A DNA stretch of 5,891 nt from Acidobacteriota bacterium (GCA_003231035.1 QIHU01000120.1:1-5891), one strand, 5' to 3'; positions 1 through 5,891 are shown, counted from the stretch's first letter. Translations and numbers: made by a program. Notes: generated by a model not told the origin, from the sequence alone.

Positions 1-1
1 C

Positions 2-121
2 CCGACCCCGGACCCCTTGAACATGTGCATCTTCGCCCTGCCGGCGATTCTGCTCTACCTCCTGGGAGTCGCCGCCGCCTGGCTGGCTGGGCGTAGGAAG
101 AGGAAGGCTGAAGTGGGGTAG
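2..121 (+). CDS. C-terminal end of a membrane-anchored protein (5' end outside window)
   Basis: Reading from base 2 gives 39 codons and a TAG stop at 119-121. The peptide begins with a proline-rich stretch (PTPDPLN), continues with about 22 hydrophobic residues (from CIFALPAILL to AAAWLAG) and ends in a basic cluster (RRKRK) followed by AEVG. This is the arrangement of a single C-terminal transmembrane helix with a cytoplasmic positive tail. It is seen in tail-anchored or C-terminally anchored envelope proteins and also in tripartite sorting signals of exported proteins. The other two forward frames do not give a comparable pattern. The gene converges on the operon that fills the rest of the window. 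The family cannot be named from this fragment. That it is a real coding end is an inference from composition and the clean stop. Confidence 0.55.
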   Translation, partial: PTPDPLNMCIFALPAILLYLLGVAAAWLAGRRKRKAEVG

Positions 122-131
122 GGGCGGTCGG

Positions 132-168
132 GGCCTTCGGCCGATCTTGCTGCTGTTCCCGGAACGGG
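132..168 (+). terminator. Two small GC hairpins just downstream of the membrane-protein stop
   Basis: Eleven bases after the TAG stop, GGCC-TTC-GGCC (132-142) can form a 4-bp hairpin, and CCCG-GAA-CGGG (158-168) can form a second. Neither is followed by a T-tract, so this is not a classic intrinsic terminator. At most it is a weak transcription-end or mRNA 3'-stabilising structure for the plus-strand gene. The rest of 122-233 holds no gene that I can support. Confidence 0.25.
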
Positions 169-233
169 TGAGGCCTCGTTCAGCCTCGTCACGTAGAAAG
201 GCCGGATCCATGGACGCTGCCCGCTAGGGGGTC

Positions 234-428
234 GAGTCCGTCTCTCCCGCGCGGTGACCGGGCGGCTGCGGGCTCGATGTGTGCACTCCGTGTCGGCTCT
301 CTTCACGCTCCGGCGCAACTCACCCTTCGGGTTCAGACAATCACCTCCGCTTTGTGAAGAGAGCCGATCCGTGCCCTCCGAGGATTCGTGCTCGCAGCCT
401 TAGGCCACTGCGCGGGAGAGACGGACTC
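234..428. repeat. Long imperfect inverted repeat (about 195 nt) at the junction of two convergent genes
   Basis: Arm 234-306 (73 nt) is largely complementary to arm 354-428 (75 nt), around a 47-nt centre. The outer block 234-252 pairs perfectly with 410-428 (19 bp). Pairing continues through 253-259 with 403-409 (one G.T wobble, one A.C mismatch), 264-270 with 393-399 (7 bp), and 271-277 with 386-392 (one wobble, one mismatch). After a poorly paired part the inner block 293-306 pairs perfectly with 354-367 (14 bp). The centre holds a small extra hairpin, ACCC-TTC-GGGT (about 322-332). The TAA of the minus-strand gene (400-402) lies in an internal loop, and that gene's last codons are in the right arm. 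No direct repeat is seen at the outer edges. It may be a bidirectional transcription-end structure, a structured RNA, or a palindromic or MITE-like element. The pairing is seen directly; the role is not known. Confidence 0.85.
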
Positions 429-1941
429 TTTGGTGGAGTGTTTTGTCGTCCTCGCGCCTCGCTTTGCTCGGCTCTCGGTACCGCTGTCCGTTACTGGTCA
501 CTGAGTCCTCGCCGCTTCGCGTCTTGGGGGCCGGGGTGTCGCTTTGCGCCTCGTGTGTGCGTAGAGATTCAATGTCGAGGGTGCAACGGCGAATCTCGTT
601 GACTCCATTCTTGGTTCGACTCCAGGTACGCCATAGAACTTCGCCGTTGAAGAGCCAGAGGGATTGGGAGCGGGGAGAGCGGTAGCTTCCGTTGGCGCCC
701 GGTTGAATCTCGTCGCTGATGAGCCAGGGCTCGCCAACCAGGCCGCGTTGCGGGTCGAGGAGTTGGATCCAAAGACGCGCTGTCTTCCGCGTTTCTTGGT
801 CGATCCAGCCGACGAGAAAGGAATTACCCAGCGCGGTGAGGTAGATGGCATGGACTTTCGGAGGGTCGACTTGGTCACCAAAGAGGCGGATTTCGTCGGC
901 GGAGGCTTCGGGGTTGGTGAGGGAGATGACCCGTAGCCGCGCTTCTGGCGCTTCACCAGTGAGGTTGTGCAGCCTTATCCAGGCGACGGCTGCCCGGTCA
1001 CTTGCGTTGACCGCTAGGTCGATCCACCTTGGGTCGGCTCGGCCTTCGTAGGACACGGGGATGGGTTCGCCGACTGGGCCCTTTGTGGAGACTCGATGCA
1101 GTTGAATCGTCGTCTTGCCTTGGCTGTCGGGTACCCAATGTGCGACGAGTACTTGGTCATCGATAGCCACTGCTTTCATCTGGTCGTACATCACGGTCGA
1201 TGGGACAGTTTGGCCTAGGGAGAAGCGTCGATTCGTCGGTTCCTTTTGAGTCTCCCTGCTCTCTTCTCTCTTTTTGGCTTCTGTGAGTTCCGCCGAGGAG
1301 GATAGGAATTCGGCCCAGAGTTGGTTTTCATGGTTTGACCCGATGGCCCATAGCTTTCCAGCCGAGGTTGCGACCAGAGCGTGCAGCGTGCAGCTAGGTT
1401 CTTCGCGGTCACACAGCAAGCTGGTTGAGGTTCTCTGACCGACAGAGGTTTGGGTGATGAAAGAGCGAAGATCGGAGTTCAGGTCGGAGCCAGCGATTCG
1501 TGGCGACCGGCATGTCCAGCCGGCGGCGAGTTGATCGCCGACCCAAGTCGGCTCCGCGCTGTGAATGCAAGCCTCCAAGTCGCCGAGTAGTTCGATCTCG
1601 TGGCTTTGGGCGCTCTTGAGAGAGGGCAGCGCGCGGGCGGAGCGAATGTCTCCGCGAATGCTACGGGCGCTCAGCGGCGATCTTTCTTTCATCTGCCTCT
1701 GCCGGCTGGCCGGGACACGTTCGATGAGTAGGGCCCAGTAGACCCCCTTAGGGTCTTGCAAGAGGAAAGGCGGATGGCTCCTCGAGGGAGGATCGACACT
1801 GGGGTCCGGTAGCTCGAAGAGGAGTTCCTCCCGTACGCAGATGGACCCCGCAATCCGCGGCGAGGGCGGTTGTTCGCCTCGCGGTGCTCCTCCTCCGGCT
1901 ATCCAAAGCTGGAGGAGGAGCAGAAAGGGAAGGGGGTTCAC
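400..1941 (-). CDS. Exported protein of unknown function with beta-propeller-like repeats (513 aa)
   Basis: Third gene of the operon. It starts at a GTG, 9 nt after the stop of the small cysteine-rich gene. An in-frame TAG at 1951-1953 rules out any earlier start. Residues 1-20 form a hydrophobic signal peptide (PLPFLLLLQLWIAGG), although the n-region lacks the usual Lys/Arg. Residues 263-297, 316-342, 374-410 and 430-458 repeat one pattern: a hydrophobic strand ending in a (G/A)W-type pair (VAHW, VAWI, VGWI, LWRTW), a polar turn, a second strand, and in two copies a VGEP turn. This resembles blades of secreted beta-propeller proteins. Six cysteines (35, 125, 144, 177, 184, 453) could form disulfides outside the cytoplasm. 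Residues 215-240 and 460-513 are charged and low in complexity. The last eight to nine codons lie in the long inverted repeat. I recognise no catalytic motif; a role in binding or scaffolding is inferred from fold type only. Confidence 0.85.
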   Translation of the reverse strand: MNPLPFLLLLQLWIAGGGAPRGEQPPSPRIAGSICVREELLFELPDPSVDPPSRSHPPFLLQDPKGVYWALLIERVPASRQRQMKERSPLSARSIRGDIRSARALPSLKSAQSHEIELLGDLEACIHSAEPTWVGDQLAAGWTCRSPRIAGSDLNSDLRSFITQTSVGQRTSTSLLCDREEPSCTLHALVATSAGKLWAIGSNHENQLWAEFLSSSAELTEAKKREESRETQKEPTNRRFSLGQTVPSTVMYDQMKAVAIDDQVLVAHWVPDSQGKTTIQLHRVSTKGPVGEPIPVSYEGRADPRWIDLAVNASDRAAVAWIRLHNLTGEAPEARLRVISLTNPEASADEIRLFGDQVDPPKVHAIYLTALGNSFLVGWIDQETRKTARLWIQLLDPQRGLVGEPWLISDEIQPGANGSYRSPRSQSLWLFNGEVLWRTWSRTKNGVNEIRRCTLDIESLRTHEAQSDTPAPKTRSGEDSVTSNGQRYREPSKARREDDKTLHQRVRLSRAVA

Positions 1942-1948
1942 TCCGCTA

Positions 1949-1953
1949 CCCTA
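1949..1953 (-). promoter_or_regulatory. Weak ribosome binding site of the propeller-like gene, inside the upstream stop codon
   Basis: On the minus strand TAGGG lies 7 nt before the GTG start at 1941. Its first three bases are the TAG stop of the small cysteine-rich gene. The weak site, the GTG start and the 9-nt gap suggest that translation depends on ribosomes finishing the gene before it. Confidence 0.45.
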
Positions 1954-2373
1954 CTTGAGGAAAGGAACCCGGATGCACGTTGCACAATTGACGGGGCAAT
2001 AGCCGGCCATGGAGATCGTGCAGCTGCTACCGCCACCGCCTCCGAACCCGCCGCCGAGCCCGCCGCCGCCGGTTGAGCAACTGGGTACACCGCTGCCGCA
2101 CTTGTAACCTCCGCCTTGTAGTGACTCGATGCTGCAATATTGCTTGCTCCAGGTCGCAATCCACCAGTCCTCTGGGATGTAGTAGCAATCTTCGCCGGTG
2201 AAGCAGCACCGGGCGTCGCTCTTCTCTTCGGCGAAGGCTCCGCCCCCAAAAATGCTGGTGCCCTGATAACAATCATCGCAGAAGCTAGTCGCGCTGGACT
2301 CCTCAATGGGGATGAGCAGTACCGCGAAGAGGGTCAAGGCCAGTAAGCTTAAGAGAGTTGTTCTCTTGTTCAT
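1951..2373 (-). CDS. Small exported cysteine-rich protein with a polyglycine linker (140 aa)
   Basis: Second gene of the operon, starting at an ATG 3 nt after the stop of the large gene, with a strong AAGGAG site. Residues 1-29 are a typical signal peptide: basic MNKR, a hydrophobic core (LLSLLALTLFAVLL), then a likely cut after SSA. The mature part of about 112 residues has 12 cysteines, at 32, 35, 56, 57, 63, 80, 92, 99, 118, 126, 130 and 133, an even number fit for six disulfides. They include a CxxC at 32-35, a CC pair at 56-57 and CxxxCxxC at 126-133. Residues 102-115 are almost pure glycine, separating a larger N-terminal cysteine domain from a short C-terminal one. The 58-75 region is rich in aromatics (CYYIPEDWWIATW). 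There is no lipobox. I do not recognise the family. It could be a disulfide-knotted surface protein, a metal-binding protein or an exported precursor peptide; the operon suggests that it works with the large repeat protein. Confidence 0.85.
   Translation of the reverse strand: MNKRTTLLSLLALTLFAVLLIPIEESSATSFCDDCYQGTSIFGGGAFAEEKSDARCCFTGEDCYYIPEDWWIATWSKQYCSIESLQGGGYKCGSGVPSCSTGGGGLGGGFGGGGGSSCTISMAGYCPVNCATCIRVPFLK
2029..2070 (-). repeat. Polyglycine-coding GGN tract in the cysteine-rich gene
   Basis: Fourteen codons for residues 102-115 are all glycine except one Leu and one Phe. They are made of GGN triplets, which gives a low-complexity run prone to slippage. At the protein level it is a flexible linker between two cysteine-bearing parts. 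Confidence 0.8.
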
Positions 2374-2376
2374 CAG

Positions 2377-5300
2377 TCACTCCTTTCCAAACGTTGATGT
2401 ATAGACCATGACTTCGACCTCCCCGCCCGGTTCGAGCTTCCACTGAGCCTCGGTGGGTAGCAGGGTGCTCTGGCTTGAGAGGAGAAGGAAGTAGTCCTGG
2501 AGGCTTCGCCAGCGCACCAGGCGCCAGTTTCCCGCGGCTAAGCGTGGGATCGTTCGTCTACCGCGCTGCCGGTCTAGCTGGCTCACCTTTCTGAGGATCA
2601 AGGCGCAGCCGCTTTCGCTGACCAGGGCTAGGCTCGACAGCTCTAGGGCTGCGTCCGCCGGTAACTCATGGCCAACGTGAACCCGCCCGGTCTGCTCCGT
2701 GGCGACTAAGGTCGTTGCTGGTTCGAGCCGGTTGCGGAGGCAGCTGACGCTTCCGGTCGAGGTGATCAAGAGGAAGTAGGCTGTTTGACCCGCGCGACCC
2801 CGTGCGTCGATTCGAACGGTACCGCTCGAGTTGCTACGCCCGCTACCGCCCACGGGTTCCTCGCCGAAGTGGCGCAGTGGAAATGAGTAGCTCACGTTGA
2901 CGTCACTCACTGGCAGTCCCTGGTCGTTGACCACGGTGATTTCGACCCACTCTTCTTCGCGAAGTTCGACGAGAAGCCCTTCGATCTGCTCGTCACGCAG
3001 TAGCTCGACGGCGAGCGGGTCGCTTTGCAGTTCTTCTGCCCTGGCGGTAATGCTCCAGGTAGTGGGTGGCAGGCCGGAGATGACAAAGGACCCGCCTTCT
3101 TCGCTCCGCGTGCCCTGGTTCAAGATCTGTAATCCTCCTACCTCTTCCGGTTCGCCCAAGGCGCTGGCTCGGACCGTGGCGCCGGCCACCCCCCGGCCTT
3201 GCGGGCCAACCACTCGGCCGGCGATGCGCCCTGTGGGTAGCTCGATCTCCACCTCCGTGTTGGGATCTTCGAAGAGGACCTTCGGGATCAAGGTCCGTTC
3301 GCCGCGTGAACCTAGGGAGCTGAAGGTGGCTTTGTAGTTCCCGCCTCGCTGGAGGAATACCTGAAACTGGCCCTGGTCGTTCGTGCGGGTTGAGACCCGT
3401 TGCCCCTGGACTCCGGCTGGCAAGGTGGAGAGCCGGAGCACTCCCTCTTCTGGCTCGCCGTGGCGCGTTACAACGCCGTGGAAGAGGCCACCTTCCACTT
3501 CTAGGCGAAGGAAGGCGTCTTGCCCAGCCACGACCTCTTGGGAGGAGTTGAGAACCGGCTGCATCACGCCGCTGTGGAGGCGCGCCGCCACCGTAAACCG
3601 CCACTGGCCCGGGGGGACATCGGAAAAGAGCGCCGTTCTCGTTTCGTCCACGCTTGCTGACAAACTCAAAGAGCGCAGCGACTCCTCTCCTCGGCCTGCG
3701 TTGACAGTCAGTTCCTCAACTTCGGCGAAGAAACTCTCGTCACCCACGATCTCAATCTGAATCTGGAGCGGTCGGGGGAGTTGCAGTTCGGGCTGGAAAT
3801 ACTCGTCGCCGGAGCGAATTCCGATTGCCGCGGAGAAGTGGGGCCAGCGGCGACCGTCGTCGAGGCTCAGCAGATAGTCTCCGGGAGCGAGGCCGCTGAG
3901 CCGGAACCAGCCCTTGTTGTCGGTGACCGCGGTGGCGAGTGGATGGAAACGTTTGCTGGCGGCGGCAGCTGCCGCCGCGGCGCTCAATTCGCCGACGCTC
4001 AGCAATCCAACTCGAACCCCGGCTTGGGGTTGACCTGTCTGGGCACTGACCACGCGGGCGAGCAGAGCGCCCCCCGGAGCCACTGTTCGTGGGTCTAGGT
4101 TGCGAGTTTCTCCGCTCCGCAAGAGCACTTTGGTCCATCGAGCCGGCGCCCAGTCGTCGACGTGGGCGGAGAGGTCAAAACAACCGCTTGGCGCGGTGGT
4201 TGCGAAGCCACCCGCGCGACTCAAGTCCACTGGAAGCTCGAAAAGCTCTGCCTCGGTCCCAGGGTCGCAAGGGCGGAAACGCAGCAGGCTCCAGGCTGAG
4301 GTGATCTGGCCTCGGGGCAGCCGCAGCGCGCCAGTCAAGTCGGATCGTGGCCAGAGGTCCAGTGCAAGATCGGTGGCGCAGCTCATCACCGGTGCTGTTA
4401 TTCCCAGTGATTTGGAGCTGGTGAACAAGAATCGATCTCCCGGGCGACAGGCCGCTGCCAGACTGAAGAGCGACCCGCCGCTGACCGCCTTGCGTCGGGT
4501 TGTGAGAGGGCTCCATTCCCCTTCGCGCCAGCGTTGCAGGGTTTCGCCATCCTTCGTTCGGCCGCGCAGCTCTCTGGCGAGAATGCGCAGTGGCGCATCG
4601 GCTGGCTCGGTATCCCCATGGGTCTCCGAGGGCGCTACTGTCGCTTTGGGCGCGGTCGGCAAGACTGCCTTGAGCCTCGCGCTCTCGCCGGTTTTGAGGC
4701 TGGCCTGGCCGAGGCGTTGCGGTAAGGAACCGATCCCGTGAGCATCGCGCAGCCAGATTTCGTACTCGCCAGGAGGAAGTGCCGGCCAGCGAAGAGTCTT
4801 GGAGCTTGAGCGCTTTTGCCAGAGTGCGCCAGGGGGGGGAATACCGGTTGCACGTAGTGGGTGCGGCCCCGCCGGATAGAGCCAGATCCGGCCAACCGGC
4901 GCCGTGGGGCCGCCGCTTAGGGTCAACTCCAAGGTTGCTCCAGGGCCGAGTGAGACCTCCCAAGGGCCGACGGAGCTGGGCGGGTCAAAGGCGATGTCCA
5001 CTAGGAAACCCGGTGAGAAGCCCTCTGCCTCGACTAGGATCAGATGGCGGAAACCGGGGAGGGCGGGCAGAGCAAAGTGGCCTTCGGTGTTGCTGAGCGT
5101 AGCGAAGTTTCCTGCCAGGTGATCTCGCCCCATGGCGCTGAGCCGGCCAGCGAAATCGGTGATGAAGGCTGGCGGATGACCGACCTTGGCTCCGGCTATA
5201 GGTTGGCCATCCTGCGTTTGGACGCGGCCCTCTAGGGGAGCTAGTCGAGCGAGTAGCGGTCGCTTCCCCGATGATTGACCACTAGCCGCACGGACCTCGC

Positions 5301-5592
5301 TGCCGTAGACCACTCGATATCCGGGAACACCCACGATGAAGCGGTAGCGGCCAGGAGGAACTGCCCACTCGACGGTCTTGCTACTGGGTGCCAACTCCTC
5401 GTAGAGCGGCTCGTCCCATGCGCTGTTCTCAGCGACGAGAGCAAAGTAAGCAGTAGCCCTGCTTGCCTGCGCACCCAAGTCGGCTGAAAGTCCGATCGTT
5501 GCCTGCTGGTCTGAGTTCTCGGCGACGGATCCCGCGGGTACTGGGCCAGAAAGGAGGACGGACAGAGTTAAGAGGGGGAGTGTGCGAAACAT
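2377..5592 (-). CDS. Large exported protein with repeated carboxypeptidase-regulatory-like (Ig/transthyretin-fold) domains (1071 aa)
   Basis: First gene of the operon. I chose the ATG at 5592 because a signal peptide follows at once (MFRTLPLLTLSVLLSG, likely cut near GSVA-EN). The frame stays open to a TTG at 5652, but those 20 extra residues would bury the signal. No good Shine-Dalgarno precedes the ATG. Numbering from this Met, five units match the CarboxypepD_reg pattern of a GxV strand, G(Q/L/R)P-type turn, then TxxxGxF and a PG-turn: about 121-190, 508-580, 701-760, 788-855 and 880-945. Closing turns of the type (V/L)PPGx(Y/W) recur at 78, 272, 568, 659, 841 and 1018, so more beta-sandwich units lie between them, probably about eight in all. 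The mature part has six cysteines (382, 405, 442, 471, 951, 996). There is no peptidase, TonB-box or barrel region, so it is not a SusC/TonB receptor or an enzyme. Inferred role: a long surface or periplasmic adhesive or scaffold rod. Confidence 0.88.
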   Translation of the reverse strand: MFRTLPLLTLSVLLSGPVPAGSVAENSDQQATIGLSADLGAQASRATAYFALVAENSAWDEPLYEELAPSSKTVEWAVPPGRYRFIVGVPGYRVVYGSEVRAASGQSSGKRPLLARLAPLEGRVQTQDGQPIAGAKVGHPPAFITDFAGRLSAMGRDHLAGNFATLSNTEGHFALPALPGFRHLILVEAEGFSPGFLVDIAFDPPSSVGPWEVSLGPGATLELTLSGGPTAPVGRIWLYPAGPHPLRATGIPPPGALWQKRSSSKTLRWPALPPGEYEIWLRDAHGIGSLPQRLGQASLKTGESARLKAVLPTAPKATVAPSETHGDTEPADAPLRILARELRGRTKDGETLQRWREGEWSPLTTRRKAVSGGSLFSLAAACRPGDRFLFTSSKSLGITAPVMSCATDLALDLWPRSDLTGALRLPRGQITSAWSLLRFRPCDPGTEAELFELPVDLSRAGGFATTAPSGCFDLSAHVDDWAPARWTKVLLRSGETRNLDPRTVAPGGALLARVVSAQTGQPQAGVRVGLLSVGELSAAAAAAAASKRFHPLATAVTDNKGWFRLSGLAPGDYLLSLDDGRRWPHFSAAIGIRSGDEYFQPELQLPRPLQIQIEIVGDESFFAEVEELTVNAGRGEESLRSLSLSASVDETRTALFSDVPPGQWRFTVAARLHSGVMQPVLNSSQEVVAGQDAFLRLEVEGGLFHGVVTRHGEPEEGVLRLSTLPAGVQGQRVSTRTNDQGQFQVFLQRGGNYKATFSSLGSRGERTLIPKVLFEDPNTEVEIELPTGRIAGRVVGPQGRGVAGATVRASALGEPEEVGGLQILNQGTRSEEGGSFVISGLPPTTWSITARAEELQSDPLAVELLRDEQIEGLLVELREEEWVEITVVNDQGLPVSDVNVSYSFPLRHFGEEPVGGSGRSNSSGTVRIDARGRAGQTAYFLLITSTGSVSCLRNRLEPATTLVATEQTGRVHVGHELPADAALELSSLALVSESGCALILRKVSQLDRQRGRRTIPRLAAGNWRLVRWRSLQDYFLLLSSQSTLLPTEAQWKLEPGGEVEVMVYTSTFGKE
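2380..2385 (-). promoter_or_regulatory. Strong Shine-Dalgarno of the cysteine-rich gene, inside the end of the large gene
   Basis: AAGGAG on the minus strand lies 6 nt before the ATG at 2373. It is formed by the last two codons (Lys, Glu) of the large gene just before its TGA. This fixes the start of the small gene and couples the two. It is the best ribosome binding site in the window, so the small protein may be made in excess over its neighbours. Confidence 0.85.
3958..3981 (-). repeat. Polyalanine tract with a perfect 20-bp palindrome inside the large gene
   Basis: Eight consecutive alanine codons (residues 538-545 counted from the ATG at 5592) lie within the second recognisable regulatory-like domain, in a loop between the GVRVGLL strand and the TAVTDNKG strand. 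The DNA at 3959-3978 is a perfect 20-bp palindrome centred on AGCT, built from GCN triplets on both sides. Confidence 0.8.
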
Positions 5593-5629
5593 TATAGCAG
5601 TACCATGGCATACTCTGTCGTCGAATGCA

Positions 5630-5660
5630 ATGATATTCTGCAATTTGAGCAAACTGTCCC
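5630..5660 (-). promoter_or_regulatory. Candidate promoter of the three-gene operon
   Basis: The gap before the large gene has an AT-rich pocket that stands out from its GC-rich surroundings. On the minus strand TATCAT (5630-5635) matches five of six bases of a sigma-70 -10 box. GGGACA (5655-5660) matches four of six of a -35 box, with a long 19-nt spacer. Transcription would begin about 30 nt before the ATG at 5592, giving a short leader. The poor spacing makes this tentative; the base matches are seen, the function is inferred. Confidence 0.3.
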
Positions 5661-5681
5661 GGCTGGACTGTTTGATATCAA
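5651..5681. promoter_or_regulatory. Pair of overlapping palindromes upstream of the operon (operator candidate)
   Basis: AAACTGTCC (5651-5659) and GGACTGTTT (5665-5673) form an inverted repeat, 8 of 9 bp with a central T-T mismatch and a 5-nt loop. It overlaps by two bases the perfect 10-bp palindrome TTGATATCAA (5672-5681). Both overlap or flank the candidate -35 region, the position where a dimeric regulator would bind. No regulator gene is in the window. A weak smc transcription-end hairpin is the alternative reading of the first repeat. Confidence 0.35.
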
Positions 5682-5751
5682 GGCCGTCGGCTCACCGCCT
5701 TGCGGCTCGGAGAGGGGCGGCTACCGATGTTGAGCGGAGTGCGCAAGCTGG

Positions 5752-5891
5752 TTAGGCGGTGGCGCGTGCCTTGGGCTGCACGTCGTCCATCTCCACCGAG
5801 ACCAGCTGCGAGACGCCGCTCTCTTGCATGGTGACGCCGTAGAGGGTGTTGGCGATTTCCATGGTGATCTTGTTGTGAGTGATGACGATGA
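5752..5891 (-). CDS. smc: Chromosome segregation ATPase SMC, C-terminal end (5' part outside window)
   Basis: The minus strand from the right edge reads 45 codons and a TAA at 5752-5754. It begins IVITHNKITMEIANTLYGVT and continues through MQESGVSQLVSVEM. This is the end of the SMC head domain: the segment just after Walker B and the D-loop, with the switch histidine of THNK that senses ATP gamma-phosphate in ABC-type ATPases, followed by the conserved LYGVTM(Q/E)ExGVSxLVSV strand pair. A short charged tail (EMDDVQPKARATA) follows, as is common. SMC forms the bacterial condensin with ScpA and ScpB and acts on the nucleoid. The rest of the gene lies outside. The same-strand operon begins 159 bp further on and seems functionally unrelated. 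Confidence 0.94.
   Translation of the reverse strand, partial: IVITHNKITMEIANTLYGVTMQESGVSQLVSVEMDDVQPKARATA

Noticed and set aside
55..318. 87-residue minus-strand frame in the gap between the convergent genes
   Set aside because: It overlaps the end of the plus-strand gene and the left palindrome arm, is rich in Arg and Pro, and has no signal or motif.
234..428. The long inverted repeat as an attC site, tRNA or CRISPR-like repeat
   Set aside because: The arms are too long and lack attC core boxes at their ends. There is no cloverleaf with a T-arm or anticodon arm, and no repeated spacer unit.
498..956. 152-residue minus-strand frame inside the propeller-like gene
   Set aside because: Its composition (Ser, Pro, Arg, Thr) is that of a frame-shifted shadow. 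The 513-residue frame carries regular repeats through the same bases, so there is no sign of a frameshift.
4100..4963. Long overlapping open frames on both strands (213 aa plus, 262 aa minus) inside the large gene
   Set aside because: They are rich in Arg, Pro, Ser and Gly and lack domain patterns, while the 1071-residue frame has clear repeated domain motifs across the same region. They are GC-driven shadows.
5593..5652. TTG at 5652 as the start of the large gene
   Set aside because: It would place 20 polar residues before an excellent signal peptide and lies within the palindromic upstream region. The ATG at 5592 is more plausible despite its poor ribosome site.
5695..5705. CCGC-CTT-GCGG hairpin downstream of smc as a terminator
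   Set aside because: Only 4 bp of firm stem and no T-tract on the minus strand. It is too weak to call as a terminator.
5751..5757. GTTAGGC at the smc stop, matching the integron attC core GTTRRRY
   Set aside because: No partner core at attC distance on the proper strand, no integrase and no cassette layout. A 7-mer match alone is expected by chance.

Overview
The window looks like a GC-rich (about 60% by eye) Gram-negative-type bacterial chromosome. The style of the genes (an smc tail next to an operon of exported proteins, one a very large carboxypeptidase-regulatory-domain repeat protein) is reminiscent of Acidobacteriota or a similar environmental lineage. This is an inference from gene style, not from a marker gene.

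Layout, right to left, because almost everything is on the minus strand. At the right edge (5752-5891) is the last part of smc, the chromosome segregation ATPase. After a 159-bp gap, which holds a small AT-rich promoter-like pocket and two short palindromes, comes a tight three-gene operon. It comprises a 1071-residue exported multidomain protein (5592-2377), a 140-residue exported protein with 12 cysteines and a polyglycine linker (2373-1951), and a 513-residue exported protein with beta-propeller-like repeats (1941-400). The gaps inside the operon are 3 and 9 nt, and the ribosome binding sites lie in or against the preceding gene, so the three are almost certainly co-transcribed and probably translationally coupled. 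At the left edge, on the plus strand and convergent with the operon, is the C-terminal end of a membrane-anchored protein (2-121).

Between the convergent genes lies a striking imperfect inverted repeat of about 195 nt (234-428). Its right arm encodes the last eight to nine codons of the 513-residue protein, and that protein's stop codon falls in an internal loop of the predicted fold. It could be a large bidirectional transcription-end structure, a structured RNA, or a palindromic repeat element that has captured the 3' end of the operon.

All three operon products carry signal peptides and none has a recognisable catalytic site. The simplest joint reading is a cell-surface or periplasmic assembly: a long rod of Ig/transthyretin-like domains, a small disulfide-rich partner, and a propeller-type interaction protein. 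The function is unknown.
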